Positions 1 through 7,526 of a stretch of 24,766 nt of DNA are shown one piece after another (within the stretch, counting starts at the first letter, position 1; each line of letters starts with the position of its first letter). The DNA is from Bacteroidales bacterium. Lineage in GTDB: Bacteria > Bacteroidota > Bacteroidia > Bacteroidales > Bacteroidaceae. Made by a program: the position numbers and the translations under genes. A model generated the notes under the pieces. The model was not told where the DNA came from, made no database searches, and saw only the letters and a program-made list of their open reading frames with translations. The stretch lies in contig SFEP01000048.1 of NCBI GenBank assembly GCA_004557185.1, forward strand, positions 1-24,766, written 5' to 3'.

Positions 1-225
1 TAAAGTTACTAATAATCAATGAGATAAACAAATTTATCACATTGAAAATCAATGAAAATAACAAAGAAAATGATGATTAAATTTCGTGCGTTTTCCCTGA
101 CCATCTACGAACCATTCCTCGGCATTCCGTATCGAAAAATCGCCGTGTAAAAACGGATGTACATTATTGAATATGTGATAGATAGGAGAAAATATCGTGC
201 AGACGCCGATTTTGTCAATTATTTT

Positions 226-260
226 GCCAAGAAATCAATTCGCAGGCTTGATTTCTTGGC
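226..260. repeat. 13-bp perfect inverted repeat upstream of HU-like gene
   Basis: GCCAAGAAATCAA at 226-238 pairs perfectly with TTGATTTCTTGGC at 248-260 around a 9-base loop. Neither strand has a T-run directly after the stem, so it is not a typical intrinsic terminator. It lies just upstream of the likely -33 element of the HU-like gene, so it could be an operator or the end of a transcript coming from the left. The role is inferred only. Confidence 0.6.
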
Positions 261-282
261 TGCGTAAAGTCTTTTCGTGAAA

Positions 283-312
283 TTTGTAATGTGATTGACA
301 ACCCTATATTTA
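283..312 (+). promoter_or_regulatory. Probable Bacteroidetes-type promoter of HU-like gene
   Basis: TTTG at 283-286 is followed after 18 bases by TATATTTA at 305-312, seven of eight matches to the -7 consensus TAnnTTTG. The predicted start would leave a leader of about 15 bases before the ATG at 332. Confidence 0.45.
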
Positions 313-331
313 CTATCAAAAAACACCACTT

Positions 332-961
332 ATGAACACTATTCTCTTTGACCTGAGACCCTTACCCAAAGACAAGGACGGCGTACCCTATGGCTACTAC
401 CCCGTGGTGGCCGACCAGAACCGCACGAACGTGAACAGCATGTTGCTACAGATTGAAAAGCAGAGCACCATCAGTTCGGCAGACATGAAGGCCATGTTCG
501 ACGCCCTGAGCAACTACTTGGCCGAATATCTGGCGAAGGGCTACCGTGTGGACGTGCCGGGAGTGGGCACATTCAGTCCGCAACTGGTGAGCGACGTGCC
601 TATCAAGAAGAAGAACGACCCGCAGACGGCGCGACACCTGAGCATCGGCGGCATCGCCTTCAAACCGAAAAAGGAGTTGATAGGGAAACTGTGGGATGTG
701 GACTTTCACCGCACCAACCGTCCGCACCGCACGCTGGGCTACCTGTCGGACGAGGTGGCCATGGCCCGCATACGCGACGTGCTGGCTGCCAGCGACCGCC
801 CCATGCTGACGCGCAACGACTTTGTGCGCGTAACGGGCTACACCCGCACCCGAGCCGCCAACCACCTCTCACGCCTGGTGGAGCAGGGACTGCTGGTGCA
901 GGGCGGCAGTCAGCACGAGCGCCTCTACTGGCTCGCGCAAAGGGAGCAGGCCGAGGATTGA
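332..961 (+). CDS. HU-family DNA-binding protein with C-terminal winged-helix-like domain
   Basis: This 209-residue protein is probably a nucleoid-associated or regulatory DNA-binding protein. Residues 1-125 resemble the Bacteroidetes HU-HIG family: an N-terminal strand with YYPVVADQN, a helical segment, then VDVPGVGTFSP, which matches the HU core motif before the DNA-binding beta arm. Residues about 140-203 (MLTRNDFVRVTGYTRTRAANHLSRLVEQGLL in outline) look like a winged helix-turn-helix ending in a YWLA strand. Canonical HU proteins are about 90 residues, so the second domain is a real extension. The ATG at 332 follows a plausible promoter closely. It stands alone and ends before a bidirectional terminator. 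The family call is firm; the exact role in nucleoid structure or in regulating a specific locus is not shown by the sequence. Confidence 0.85.
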   Translation: MNTILFDLRPLPKDKDGVPYGYYPVVADQNRTNVNSMLLQIEKQSTISSADMKAMFDALSNYLAEYLAKGYRVDVPGVGTFSPQLVSDVPIKKKNDPQTARHLSIGGIAFKPKKELIGKLWDVDFHRTNRPHRTLGYLSDEVAMARIRDVLAASDRPMLTRNDFVRVTGYTRTRAANHLSRLVEQGLLVQGGSQHERLYWLAQREQAED

Positions 962-987
962 GGCAACAGAAGATTTTGACAGAAACG

Positions 988-1028
988 AGTAGGAGGTAAA
1001 GCCCATCACCAAGGCTTTACCTCCTACT
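988..1028. terminator. Bidirectional intrinsic terminator between convergent genes
   Basis: A 16-bp perfect stem (AGTAGGAGGTAAAGCC at 988-1003, its complement at 1013-1028) encloses a 9-base loop. It is followed by TTCTCT on the plus strand and CGTTTC on the minus strand. It lies between the ends of the HU-like gene (961) and the patatin gene (1127), so it probably stops both transcripts. Confidence 0.75.
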
Positions 1029-1126
1029 TTCTCTATTCCAGCCTCACACATCGCTGTGCGGCAGGCGGCGGTTTCCGACCGTTGTATGGGCCGGTTGTTT
1101 TCACCCCTCTCCCTCAGCTTTCATCT

Positions 1127-3433
1127 TCAGAAATCGAAGCCCATGCTGATGTAGAGCAACGGCTTGGTGCAGTGCCCCGAGTAGGCCAAGGTGGCCTCGA
1201 TGGGTCCGAACTTAGTGTCGTAGCCATACTGCAAGCCAACGCCGTAGAGGTAGTGGCCGCCGGGGATGCGTTGTATTTCATCAGCCTCCGAAGCCAGCGC
1301 GGTGAGCAGGGTGGCATAATGATGCCCGCCGATGTGATAACGCAGGTTGAGGGCCACGTTGACAAGGGCGTCGCGCACGGGCTCTACCTCGCGCAAGCCC
1401 ACAAAGGGCACTTGCTGCGGATACTGCCGGCCCGCCATGAGGCCTCCCAGCAGGTTGCCGTAGACGAAGGGCACATCGCGCCCGAAGAGCATGCGGCCCT
1501 GCACGGCGGGCAACAGGGCAAAGCGGCCTGAAAGGGGGACGACGCCACGCCACAAGGCCGACACCGTGGAGAAGGCATGGGGCTTGGTGAAATGCGACAG
1601 GTTGTCGGTGGTAAAAGCATATTGCACGCTGAAACGCTGGCCACGGGAGGGGTAGTAATTCTGGTTGAAGGAATTGTATTCCAATCCCGCATAGGCCACA
1701 AAGTAGTTGTCAGAATGCAGCCCAGCCGGGCGCTCTTTGCCTGTGGCCACCATGATGTCAGAGAAGTCGTAACGGTCGAGACGAAGGCCCACCACAAAGT
1801 CTAACTTGTGGAGGCGGTGAGTGGCAAACTGCAGGCCCGTGCTCTGCTCCTGACAGATGGCGCTGAAATACTTCTTGCCCTTGTAGCGATAGTCGGTGTC
1901 GTGGTGGCGATAGTCGTAGAAGAAACTGAATTGCCGCCCCAGTGAGGGCTCCACCACAAACTGGCCGCCCACGGTGTACTGCTGGCTCAGGCGGGCCGTG
2001 ACTTCGGCGTGGGTGGGCACATGGGTGTGCAGCACAAAGCGTGCGTCGACGAGGATAGCCGCCAGTTCTTCGGTGTCGAAGCGTGCGCCCAGACTCACAT
2101 TGCCCTTGCTGCGGCTCGCAGCATAGAGCACAAGGTCGTAACGGCCACCGTCGGCCGGCGAGAGTGCATAGTTCACCTGCTGATACTGGTATTTCTCGCC
2201 CAACAGATGCACGGCCTCCTCAATTTGCAAGAGGCTGATGTCGGCATTGTTGTAGAGGCGGCAGTCGCGACGCAAGGTGCGCTCTTCGTAGGTGTTGACT
2301 TCGTTGAAGAGCACCTCGCGTATGTGGTACACAGGGTTCGCGTTAAGAGCGAAGCGCAAGGGGCGTGGCTGCTTCGGCGGCACGCTGTCGAGCCCCAGGC
2401 GTTGGCGAATGCGGGCCAGCACATCGGCGTGCGAGAGAGCCGCCTCGTAGCCACGACGCATCATGGTGTCGATGGCGGCAGGCGAAAAGTCCATGGTGCC
2501 GCAACCCCTGCAGTCGATGGAGAGGTGCAGGTCGCTCATGCGGATGTTCTCGGCCATCTTGTCGCGGCAGGAAATGCTGACGTATTGCGACAGCACCCCT
2601 TGCACACTGGTGACGGGCACGCTGTCCTCAAACTCGCGCTGCAGCGTGACGCCTATCACGATGTCGGCGCCCATGCGTTTGGCCACGTCAACGGGATAGT
2701 TGTTCACCAATCCGCCATCGGCCAACGACATGCCATGCAACTGCACGGGCGCCAATATGCCGGGCACGGCCATGCTGGCACGCACCACCTTGGCCAGCAC
2801 GCCACTGTGAAAGTCGACCTCCGTGCCATTGACCAAATTAGTGGCCACGCAGGCAAAGCGCACGGGCAGGGTGTCGAAGGAGATGCTGTCGTGATAGCCC
2901 ACGGTGAGTTTGGCCAGTTCGTTGCCCAAGTTGCGCCCTTTCACCCAGCCCCCCAATTCAGGTTTGCCGGGCTTTGTGAGACTGAAGTCGAGCACATAGC
3001 GCTCGGCGCGGGCTCGCTGCTCGGGCGAGAGGGAGGTGCGGGGGGCACGGTCGGACATGAGGAAGTCCCAATCGCTGTGTCGCATGAGCGTGTCGAGCTG
3101 CTCCACCGTGTAGCCCATGGCATAGAGCGCCCCGATGTTAGCGCCCATGCTGGTGCCCACCACCATGTCGATGGGTATGCCCTGCTGCTGCAAGGCATAG
3201 AGCACACCAATGTGCGCTGCACCCTTGGCACCGCCACCACTCAGCACGAGTGCCACTTGCTGACGGCGCACACTGTCGGAAGGAGCAGGGAGCGGGGCAG
3301 CTGCCACCAAGCCTGGCACGACCAGAAGCAGGAGCAAGAGCGCACACCTGTGCAGCACAGAGGCTGGATGCAAACGGCGGAGGCTATATAGCAAGGAGTA
3401 AGGCATAAGGACGATAGAGAGGGTGCTATACAT
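1127..3433 (-). CDS. Patatin-like phospholipase fused to an outer-membrane beta-barrel (type Vd-like)
   Basis: The 768-residue protein has a hydrophobic signal segment (about residues 30-46), then a patatin domain: the oxyanion-hole motif LSGGGAKG (64-71), the nucleophile GTSMG with Ser95, and the catalytic Asp239 in ADGG. Ser-Asp dyads of this kind hydrolyse acyl esters of lipids. A POTRA-like linker follows from about residue 355, and the last 330 residues have the alternating aromatic strands of a BamA/FhaC-like barrel ending in MGFDF. This order matches PlpD/FplA-type patatins placed in or exported through the outer membrane. The start used is ATG at 3433, nine bases after the stop of the HAD gene; ATG at 3406 (residue 10) is a good alternative and keeps the signal peptide. 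It is probably co-transcribed with the HAD phosphatase. Lipid substrate and final location are inferred. Confidence 0.9.
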   Translation of the reverse strand: MYSTLSIVLMPYSLLYSLRRLHPASVLHRCALLLLLLVVPGLVAAAPLPAPSDSVRRQQVALVLSGGGAKGAAHIGVLYALQQQGIPIDMVVGTSMGANIGALYAMGYTVEQLDTLMRHSDWDFLMSDRAPRTSLSPEQRARAERYVLDFSLTKPGKPELGGWVKGRNLGNELAKLTVGYHDSISFDTLPVRFACVATNLVNGTEVDFHSGVLAKVVRASMAVPGILAPVQLHGMSLADGGLVNNYPVDVAKRMGADIVIGVTLQREFEDSVPVTSVQGVLSQYVSISCRDKMAENIRMSDLHLSIDCRGCGTMDFSPAAIDTMMRRGYEAALSHADVLARIRQRLGLDSVPPKQPRPLRFALNANPVYHIREVLFNEVNTYEERTLRRDCRLYNNADISLLQIEEAVHLLGEKYQYQQVNYALSPADGGRYDLVLYAASRSKGNVSLGARFDTEELAAILVDARFVLHTHVPTHAEVTARLSQQYTVGGQFVVEPSLGRQFSFFYDYRHHDTDYRYKGKKYFSAICQEQSTGLQFATHRLHKLDFVVGLRLDRYDFSDIMVATGKERPAGLHSDNYFVAYAGLEYNSFNQNYYPSRGQRFSVQYAFTTDNLSHFTKPHAFSTVSALWRGVVPLSGRFALLPAVQGRMLFGRDVPFVYGNLLGGLMAGRQYPQQVPFVGLREVEPVRDALVNVALNLRYHIGGHHYATLLTALASEADEIQRIPGGHYLYGVGLQYGYDTKFGPIEATLAYSGHCTKPLLYISMGFDF

Positions 3434-3442
3434 TATATATAG

Positions 3443-4087
3443 TTATACGAGCATCAAGAGGTCGTGCGGCTTGCTCAGAAAGGCTTTGACGCCGGAGAGT
3501 GTGCGCAAGTAGTCCTCATCGCGAAAGCCCCACAGCACAAGAGCACAGTCGATGCCAGCATGCTGAGCCGTGAGCCAGTCTACCTCAGAGTCGCCCACAT
3601 AGAGGCATTCCTCGGGCTTGCTGCCTAACGCTTGCATGGCGGCCAGCACGGCATCAGGATTGGGCTTGCGGCGCACGGTAGCACTCTCGCCCACAGCCGT
3701 CGTGATGTAGCGGGCAAAAAAGTGACGGTTGAGTTCCTGCACGGCAGGGTGCAGTTTGTTCGACACAATGGCCATTTTCACACCCCTCTGCTGCATGGCT
3801 TCAAGCGTAGGCAGTATGCCGTCGTACGGACGGGTGGCGTCGAGACAATGCGCCATGTAGTGCTCGCGGAAGGTGTGAAACACTGCCAGGAAGGCATCAT
3901 CCTCCTGCTCCTTGCCCACGGCCTGCAGCATGAGCCGCTTGATGCCATTTCCCAAAAAGGCGCGCACCTCAGTGATAGAGCGTTCAGGTAAATGATGGGT
4001 GCGCAGGGCGTAGTTGACCGAGGCAGCAAGGTCGGCAAGCGTGTCGAGCAGCGTGCCATCAAGGTCGAAAATGACGGTGTTGTACAT
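3443..4087 (-). CDS. gph: HAD-superfamily hydrolase, phosphoglycolate phosphatase-like
   Basis: The 214-residue protein has the full set of HAD motifs. Motif I is FDLDGT with nucleophile Asp8 and acid Asp10, motif II is the Ser in AIVSNK, and motif IV is the acidic YVGDSEVDW loop with a conserved lysine (RRKPNP) before it. A helical cap between motifs I and II is typical of the Gph/PpaX group, and the length fits. These enzymes remove phosphate from small metabolites such as 2-phosphoglycolate; the true substrate cannot be read from sequence, and pyrophosphatase activity is an alternative. The start at 4087 follows a perfect TAnnTTTG box. The patatin gene begins nine bases downstream, so the two form an operon with no obvious functional link. 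The symbol is by family similarity only. Confidence 0.85.
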   Translation of the reverse strand: MYNTVIFDLDGTLLDTLADLAASVNYALRTHHLPERSITEVRAFLGNGIKRLMLQAVGKEQEDDAFLAVFHTFREHYMAHCLDATRPYDGILPTLEAMQQRGVKMAIVSNKLHPAVQELNRHFFARYITTAVGESATVRRKPNPDAVLAAMQALGSKPEECLYVGDSEVDWLTAQHAGIDCALVLWGFRDEDYLRTLSGVKAFLSKPHDLLMLV

Positions 4088-4107
4088 GAAAGTTTAGTTT
4101 GGATTGT

Positions 4108-4115
4108 CAAATTTA
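4108..4115 (-). promoter_or_regulatory. -7 box of the HAD phosphatase/patatin operon
   Basis: Read on the minus strand the sequence is TAAATTTG, a perfect match to TAnnTTTG, about 20 bases ahead of the ATG at 4087. The nearest upstream TTTG (4144-4141) is 25 bases away, longer than usual, so the -33 element is uncertain. Confidence 0.5.
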
Positions 4116-4196
4116 CGCCGCCACTACGCGCAGAAGCAGGCAAAAGCGGCATGTAAATTCCTATATTTATGCCTGCGAAAGTACAAATAATTTACA

Positions 4197-4204
4197 TACC
4201 TTTG
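4197..4204 (+). promoter_or_regulatory. -7 box of the VOC/phosphohexomutase operon
   Basis: TACCTTTG matches TAnnTTTG exactly. No good TTTG lies at the expected -33 distance. The predicted transcript start (about 4208-4211) falls at the first base of the hairpin described for 4207-4280. Confidence 0.55.
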
Positions 4205-4206
4205 CG

Positions 4207-4280
4207 GCATAGCATGTAAAAAGCAGGAAGCAGGCGCTGGGCCTCACTTCCTTCAAGCTACAAGCATGCTATGCTTTTTT
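4207..4280 (+). terminator. Leader hairpin with U-tract (attenuator or small RNA end)
   Basis: GCATAGCATG at 4207-4216 pairs perfectly with CATGCTATGC at 4265-4274 and is followed at once by TTTTTT (4275-4280). Inside, GGAAG (from 4224) can pair with CTTCC and AGGC (4230-4233) with GCCT, giving one long interrupted stem. It has the form of an intrinsic terminator on the plus strand, yet the upstream gene is divergent, so only a transcript born just upstream could end here. It therefore looks like a premature terminator in the leader of the gene at 4301, or the end of a roughly 70-nt RNA. Function is inferred. Confidence 0.55.
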
Positions 4281-4300
4281 ACCTGTAGCAAACAACCACG

Positions 4301-4669
4301 ATGCAAGCAAAGTTTGACCATTTCAACATCAACGTGCTCAACCTGGAACGCAGCATGGCCTTTTACAAGGAAGCGCTGGGACTGGAAAAGTGGGGCGAAA
4401 TAGAAGGCCCCGAGGGCGCGTTCAAAATCATTTACCTCAAGAATGAAGCCAGCGACTTCAAACTGGAACTGACCTGGCTGCGCGACCATACCGAGCCTTA
4501 CGACCTCGGCGAATGCGAGTTTCACATCTGCATGCGTGTGCCCGGCGACTACGAGGCCGCACGTGCCTTTCACAAGCAGATGGGTTGCGTGTGCTACGAG
4601 AACACCGACATGAACCTCTACTTCATCAGCGACCCCGACGGTTACTGGATTGAGATACTGCCGCAGTAA
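4301..4669 (+). CDS. VOC-superfamily protein, glyoxalase I (lactoylglutathione lyase)-like
   Basis: The 122-residue protein is one vicinal-oxygen-chelate unit (two beta-alpha-beta-beta-beta modules). His7, Glu56, His75 and Glu118 fall almost exactly where the metal ligands of E. coli glyoxalase I lie (His5, Glu56, His74, Glu122), so a metal-binding enzyme is likely. Glyoxalase I isomerises the hemithioacetal of methylglyoxal and a thiol; since many Bacteroidetes lack glutathione, the thiol or the reaction may differ. The C-terminal signature FISDPDGYWIEI is characteristic of the family. The start at 4301 is the first ATG after the leader hairpin. The phosphohexomutase gene begins 52 bases downstream without a visible promoter, so the pair is probably one operon; methylglyoxal detoxification next to a sugar-phosphate enzyme is plausible but not proven. 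Confidence 0.85.
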   Translation: MQAKFDHFNINVLNLERSMAFYKEALGLEKWGEIEGPEGAFKIIYLKNEASDFKLELTWLRDHTEPYDLGECEFHICMRVPGDYEAARAFHKQMGCVCYENTDMNLYFISDPDGYWIEILPQ

Positions 4670-4721
4670 AACGGCTCCCCACAACGATAATACTAACCCC
4701 ATATAAATAGAACACCAACGT

Positions 4722-6473
4722 ATGGAAAACCAACAAGCACTCATTGCTCAGTGTGAGCAAGTGGCCAAGCAGTGGATGACTTCGCCATGCTACGACGCAG
4801 AAACCCAGCAGGCCGTGAAAGCCATGCTGGAGAATGAGGACAAAACGGAACTCATCGACTCCTTCTACCGCACGCTCGAATTCGGCACGGGCGGTCTGCG
4901 CGGCATCATGGGCGCAGGCACCAACCGCATGAACAAATACACCGTGGGCGCTGCCACGCAGGGCCTGGCCAACTACCTTAACCTGAACTTTAAGGACATG
5001 GAGCAAATCTCCGTGGTGGTAGGTCACGACAGCCGCAACAACAGCCGCCTCTTTGCCGAAGCTGCCGCCAATATCTTCTCGGCCAACGGCATCAAGGTTT
5101 ACCTGTTCGACGACATGCGCCCCACGCCCGAAATGTCGTTTGCCATTCGCCACTTGGGCTGCCAGAGCGGTATTATCCTTACGGCCAGCCACAACCCCAA
5201 GGAATATAACGGCTACAAAGCCTACTGGGACGACGGCGCACAGGTGCTCGCTCCGCACGACAAGGGCATCATCGACGAGGTGAACAAGGTGAAAGTGGAG
5301 GACATCAAGTTTGAAGGCCGCCCCGAACTCATCGAAATCATTGGCGAAGAGATTGACAAAATCTATCTTGACAAGGTACACTCCCTGAGCATCGACCCCG
5401 AATGCATCAAGCGCCAGCACGACCTCAAGATTGTGTACACGCCGCTGCACGGCACGGGCAAAATGCTCATTCCGCGCTCGCTCGAACTCTGGGGATTCGA
5501 CAACGTGCACACTGTGCCCGAGCAGATGATTCCCGACGGCAACTTCCCCACCGTGAAAAGCCCGAACCCCGAAAACGGCGAGGCACTCACCATGGCGCTG
5601 AACCTGGCCAAGAGCATCGATGCCGACATCGTGATGGCATCCGACCCCGACGCTGACCGCGTGGGCATGGCCTGCAAGAACGACAAGGGCGAATGGATTC
5701 TGGTAGATGGTAACCAGACCTGCATGATCTTCCTTTACTACATCATCATGAACCGCAAGGCGCAGGGCAAAATGCAGGGCAACGAGTTTATCGTGAAGAC
5801 CATCGTGACCACCGAACTCATCAAGTCGATTGCCGACAAGAACCACATCAAGATGTACGACTGCTACACAGGCTTCAAATGGATAGCACGACAAATTCGC
5901 CTGGATGAAGGCAAACTGCAGTACATCGGCGGTGGCGAAGAGAGCTACGGCTTCCTGGCTGAGGACTTCGTACGCGACAAGGACGCTGTGTCGGCCTGCT
6001 CGCTGCTCGCCGAAATCTGTGCTTGGGCCAAGGACCAGGGCAAGACGCTCTACGACGTGCTGATGGACATCTACCTGGAATACGGTCTGGCACTAAACAA
6101 AACCATCAACGTGGTGAAGCCTGGCAAGAGCGGAGCCGACGAAATCAAGGCCATGATGGAGAACTTCCGCAAGAACCGTCCTACGGAAATCGGAGGCTCC
6201 AAGGTGATTTGCACCAAGGACTACGGCGTGCTCAAGGAATACGATGCCGCCGGCGCAGAGAAAGCGCTCGACTTCCCAGAGGCTTCGAACGTGCTGCAGT
6301 GGTACACCGAAGACGGAACGAAGGTAAGTGTGCGCCCCTCGGGCACCGAACCGAAAATCAAGTTCTACATTGAGGTGAAAGGCGAAATGGAGTGCCCCAA
6401 GTGCTACACCGCCGCCGTGGCAAAGGCTCACGTGAAAATTGACGCCGTGGCCAAGAGCCTCTGCCTCGATTAA
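4722..6473 (+). CDS. Phosphoglucomutase/phosphomannomutase (alpha-D-phosphohexomutase)
   Basis: The 583-residue protein shows all four signatures of the alpha-D-phosphohexomutase family. The active-site phosphoserine loop TASHNP has Ser156, the metal loop DPDADR is at 308-313, the sugar-binding loop GGEES is at 404-408, and the phosphate-binding loop RPSGTEP starts at Arg538. The length fits the PgcA/PGM2-like subgroup rather than the shorter ManB/GlmM group. It interconverts hexose 1- and 6-phosphates in the cytoplasm, feeding glycolysis and nucleotide-sugar synthesis. The ATG at 4722 is the natural start, preceded by an AT-rich 52-base gap after the VOC gene. The final domain is complete. 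Preference for glucose, mannose or ribose phosphates cannot be told from sequence, so no symbol is given. Confidence 0.95.
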   Translation: MENQQALIAQCEQVAKQWMTSPCYDAETQQAVKAMLENEDKTELIDSFYRTLEFGTGGLRGIMGAGTNRMNKYTVGAATQGLANYLNLNFKDMEQISVVVGHDSRNNSRLFAEAAANIFSANGIKVYLFDDMRPTPEMSFAIRHLGCQSGIILTASHNPKEYNGYKAYWDDGAQVLAPHDKGIIDEVNKVKVEDIKFEGRPELIEIIGEEIDKIYLDKVHSLSIDPECIKRQHDLKIVYTPLHGTGKMLIPRSLELWGFDNVHTVPEQMIPDGNFPTVKSPNPENGEALTMALNLAKSIDADIVMASDPDADRVGMACKNDKGEWILVDGNQTCMIFLYYIIMNRKAQGKMQGNEFIVKTIVTTELIKSIADKNHIKMYDCYTGFKWIARQIRLDEGKLQYIGGGEESYGFLAEDFVRDKDAVSACSLLAEICAWAKDQGKTLYDVLMDIYLEYGLALNKTINVVKPGKSGADEIKAMMENFRKNRPTEIGGSKVICTKDYGVLKEYDAAGAEKALDFPEASNVLQWYTEDGTKVSVRPSGTEPKIKFYIEVKGEMECPKCYTAAVAKAHVKIDAVAKSLCLD

Positions 6474-6554
6474 GAGGAAACCACACAAGCGCCCCGAGCA
6501 GCACAAGGCATAGCCCCGCATGCCCACTGCCGCCCACGGCGCCACAACTGACCG

Positions 6555-6592
6555 AGGGGGCGCGCCAAGCAGCACTGACTGGCGCGCCCCCT
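6555..6592 (+). terminator. GC-rich hairpin after phosphohexomutase gene
   Basis: AGGGGGCGCGCCA (6555-6567) pairs perfectly with TGGCGCGCCCCCT (6580-6592), a 13-bp stem with a 12-base loop, about 80 bases after the stop at 6473. There is no T-run after it, so termination is likely but not certain. Confidence 0.5.
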
Positions 6593-6620
6593 GCTTACAA
6601 TAGACGACACACCACACCCA

Positions 6621-6688
6621 CTCCTTATTATATATAGGAGGGTGCGAAACACATCCGTCACACTCCATATTATATATATACGCAGGAG
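6621..6688 (+). repeat. Two similar AT-core hairpin elements upstream of nudC-like gene
   Basis: The segments starting at 6621 and 6663 share the pattern CTCC, then an AT core rich in TTATATATA, then GGAG. Each can fold with the CTCC and GGAG ends paired. They lie between the phosphohexomutase and the Nudix gene and could carry a promoter or a processing site; no clean TAnnTTTG box is present. Confidence 0.35.
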
Positions 6689-6715
6689 ACGTGCGGATAG
6701 ATTGCCCCTAAACCT

Positions 6716-7486
6716 GTGAACTACTATTTCACCTTCAACCAGGGACGCTTGCTGCTGACACCTCAAGGACACGTGCCGCTCCAGGCCACTCCCCCACTCC
6801 ATTTGCCCACATCCAACACGTGGCACCCGCTGCCCGCGCTGAACGGCAAGACATGCCTGGCCACCGAGGTCGACAACGACGAAACGCCCGAGGGTTGGCA
6901 ATGGATGGGACTGCGCGAAACATTCTATGTGCTGCCGCAAGCACACTATGCCATGGCGGCCAAGGCGCGCGAACTGCTGCACTGGGACGCCGAGCACCGT
7001 TTCTGCGGCACATGCGGAGCACACATGGCATGGCACACCGACATCTCCAAACGTTGCACCGCCTGCGGCAAGGAGATATGGCCATCGCCTGCTGCCGCCA
7101 TCATCGTGGCCATCACACGCCGCGGCGGAAAGGAAATACTGCTCGTGCAGAGCCACAAATTCAAGCGCGACTACATGGGACTGGTGGCAGGCTTCGTGGA
7201 AACAGGCGAAACGCTCGAGGCCTGCGTGCACCGCGAAGTGATGGAAGAAACAGGGTTGCACATCACGAACCTACGCTATTTTGCCTCGCAACCTTGGCCC
7301 TATCCCTTCGGCCTCATGATTGGTTTTACGGCTGAGTATGAAAGTGGCACGCTCACCTTGCAACGCAGCGAACTGAACAAGGGCGGATGGTTCAGCGCCG
7401 AACACATGCCAGCCATACCCGGCCGCGTCAGTCTGGCTCGCCGACTCATTGACCATTGGCTGGAACAAAACCAGCGCGAAGCGTGA
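6716..7486 (+). CDS. nudC: NudC-like Nudix hydrolase (NAD(H) diphosphatase)
   Basis: The 256-residue protein has the NudC order: an N-terminal domain, a four-cysteine zinc ribbon (Cys97, Cys100, Cys114, Cys117), and a Nudix domain with a complete Nudix box (Gly159 to Leu181, ending REVMEETGL) followed by SQPWPYPFG at 191-199. The SQPW motif marks the NADH-pyrophosphatase subgroup, which splits NAD(H) into NMN(H) and AMP and, in E. coli, removes NAD caps from RNA. The start is GTG at 6716; an in-frame stop lies at 6698-6700 and no ATG is available between, so GTG is the only usual start. The RelA/SpoT gene begins 40 bases after the stop, suggesting co-transcription. The activity call rests on motifs. 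Confidence 0.92.
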   Translation: MNYYFTFNQGRLLLTPQGHVPLQATPPLHLPTSNTWHPLPALNGKTCLATEVDNDETPEGWQWMGLRETFYVLPQAHYAMAAKARELLHWDAEHRFCGTCGAHMAWHTDISKRCTACGKEIWPSPAAAIIVAITRRGGKEILLVQSHKFKRDYMGLVAGFVETGETLEACVHREVMEETGLHITNLRYFASQPWPYPFGLMIGFTAEYESGTLTLQRSELNKGGWFSAEHMPAIPGRVSLARRLIDHWLEQNQREA

Positions 7487-7526
7487 GGAGCCTATATCAA
7501 AAACGCAACACACTAACACAAAGCCT

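Larger units (their letters stand above)
1..331. other. AT-rich intergenic region at left edge
   Basis: No convincing gene lies here. A 26-codon open frame starting at 70 (two consecutive ATG) and ending in TAA at 148-150 has no recognisable domain and I do not call it. The right part holds an inverted repeat (226-260) and the presumed promoter of the HU-like gene. The region is much richer in A+T than the coding DNA that follows. Whether the left end is the tail of a gene outside the window cannot be decided. Confidence 0.6.

Noticed and set aside
70..150. 26-codon open frame starting with two ATG
   Set aside because: Too short, no recognisable family, and no promoter of the expected type placed before it.
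226..260. Intrinsic terminator
   Set aside because: The stem is good, but neither strand has a T-run after it, so I list it only as an inverted repeat.
2009..3391. 460-codon open frame on the plus strand across the patatin gene
   Set aside because: It is antisense to a complete gene with catalytic motifs; its histidine/valine/alanine-rich translation has no domain and reflects GC-rich codon bias.
4626..5894. 422-codon open frame on the minus strand
   Set aside because: It is antisense to the phosphohexomutase gene, which has all family signatures; no domain is visible.
7449..7526. Upstream TTG start extending RelA/SpoT by 26 residues
   Set aside because: It overlaps the nudC end and the extra residues show no family features; ATG at 7527 is better.
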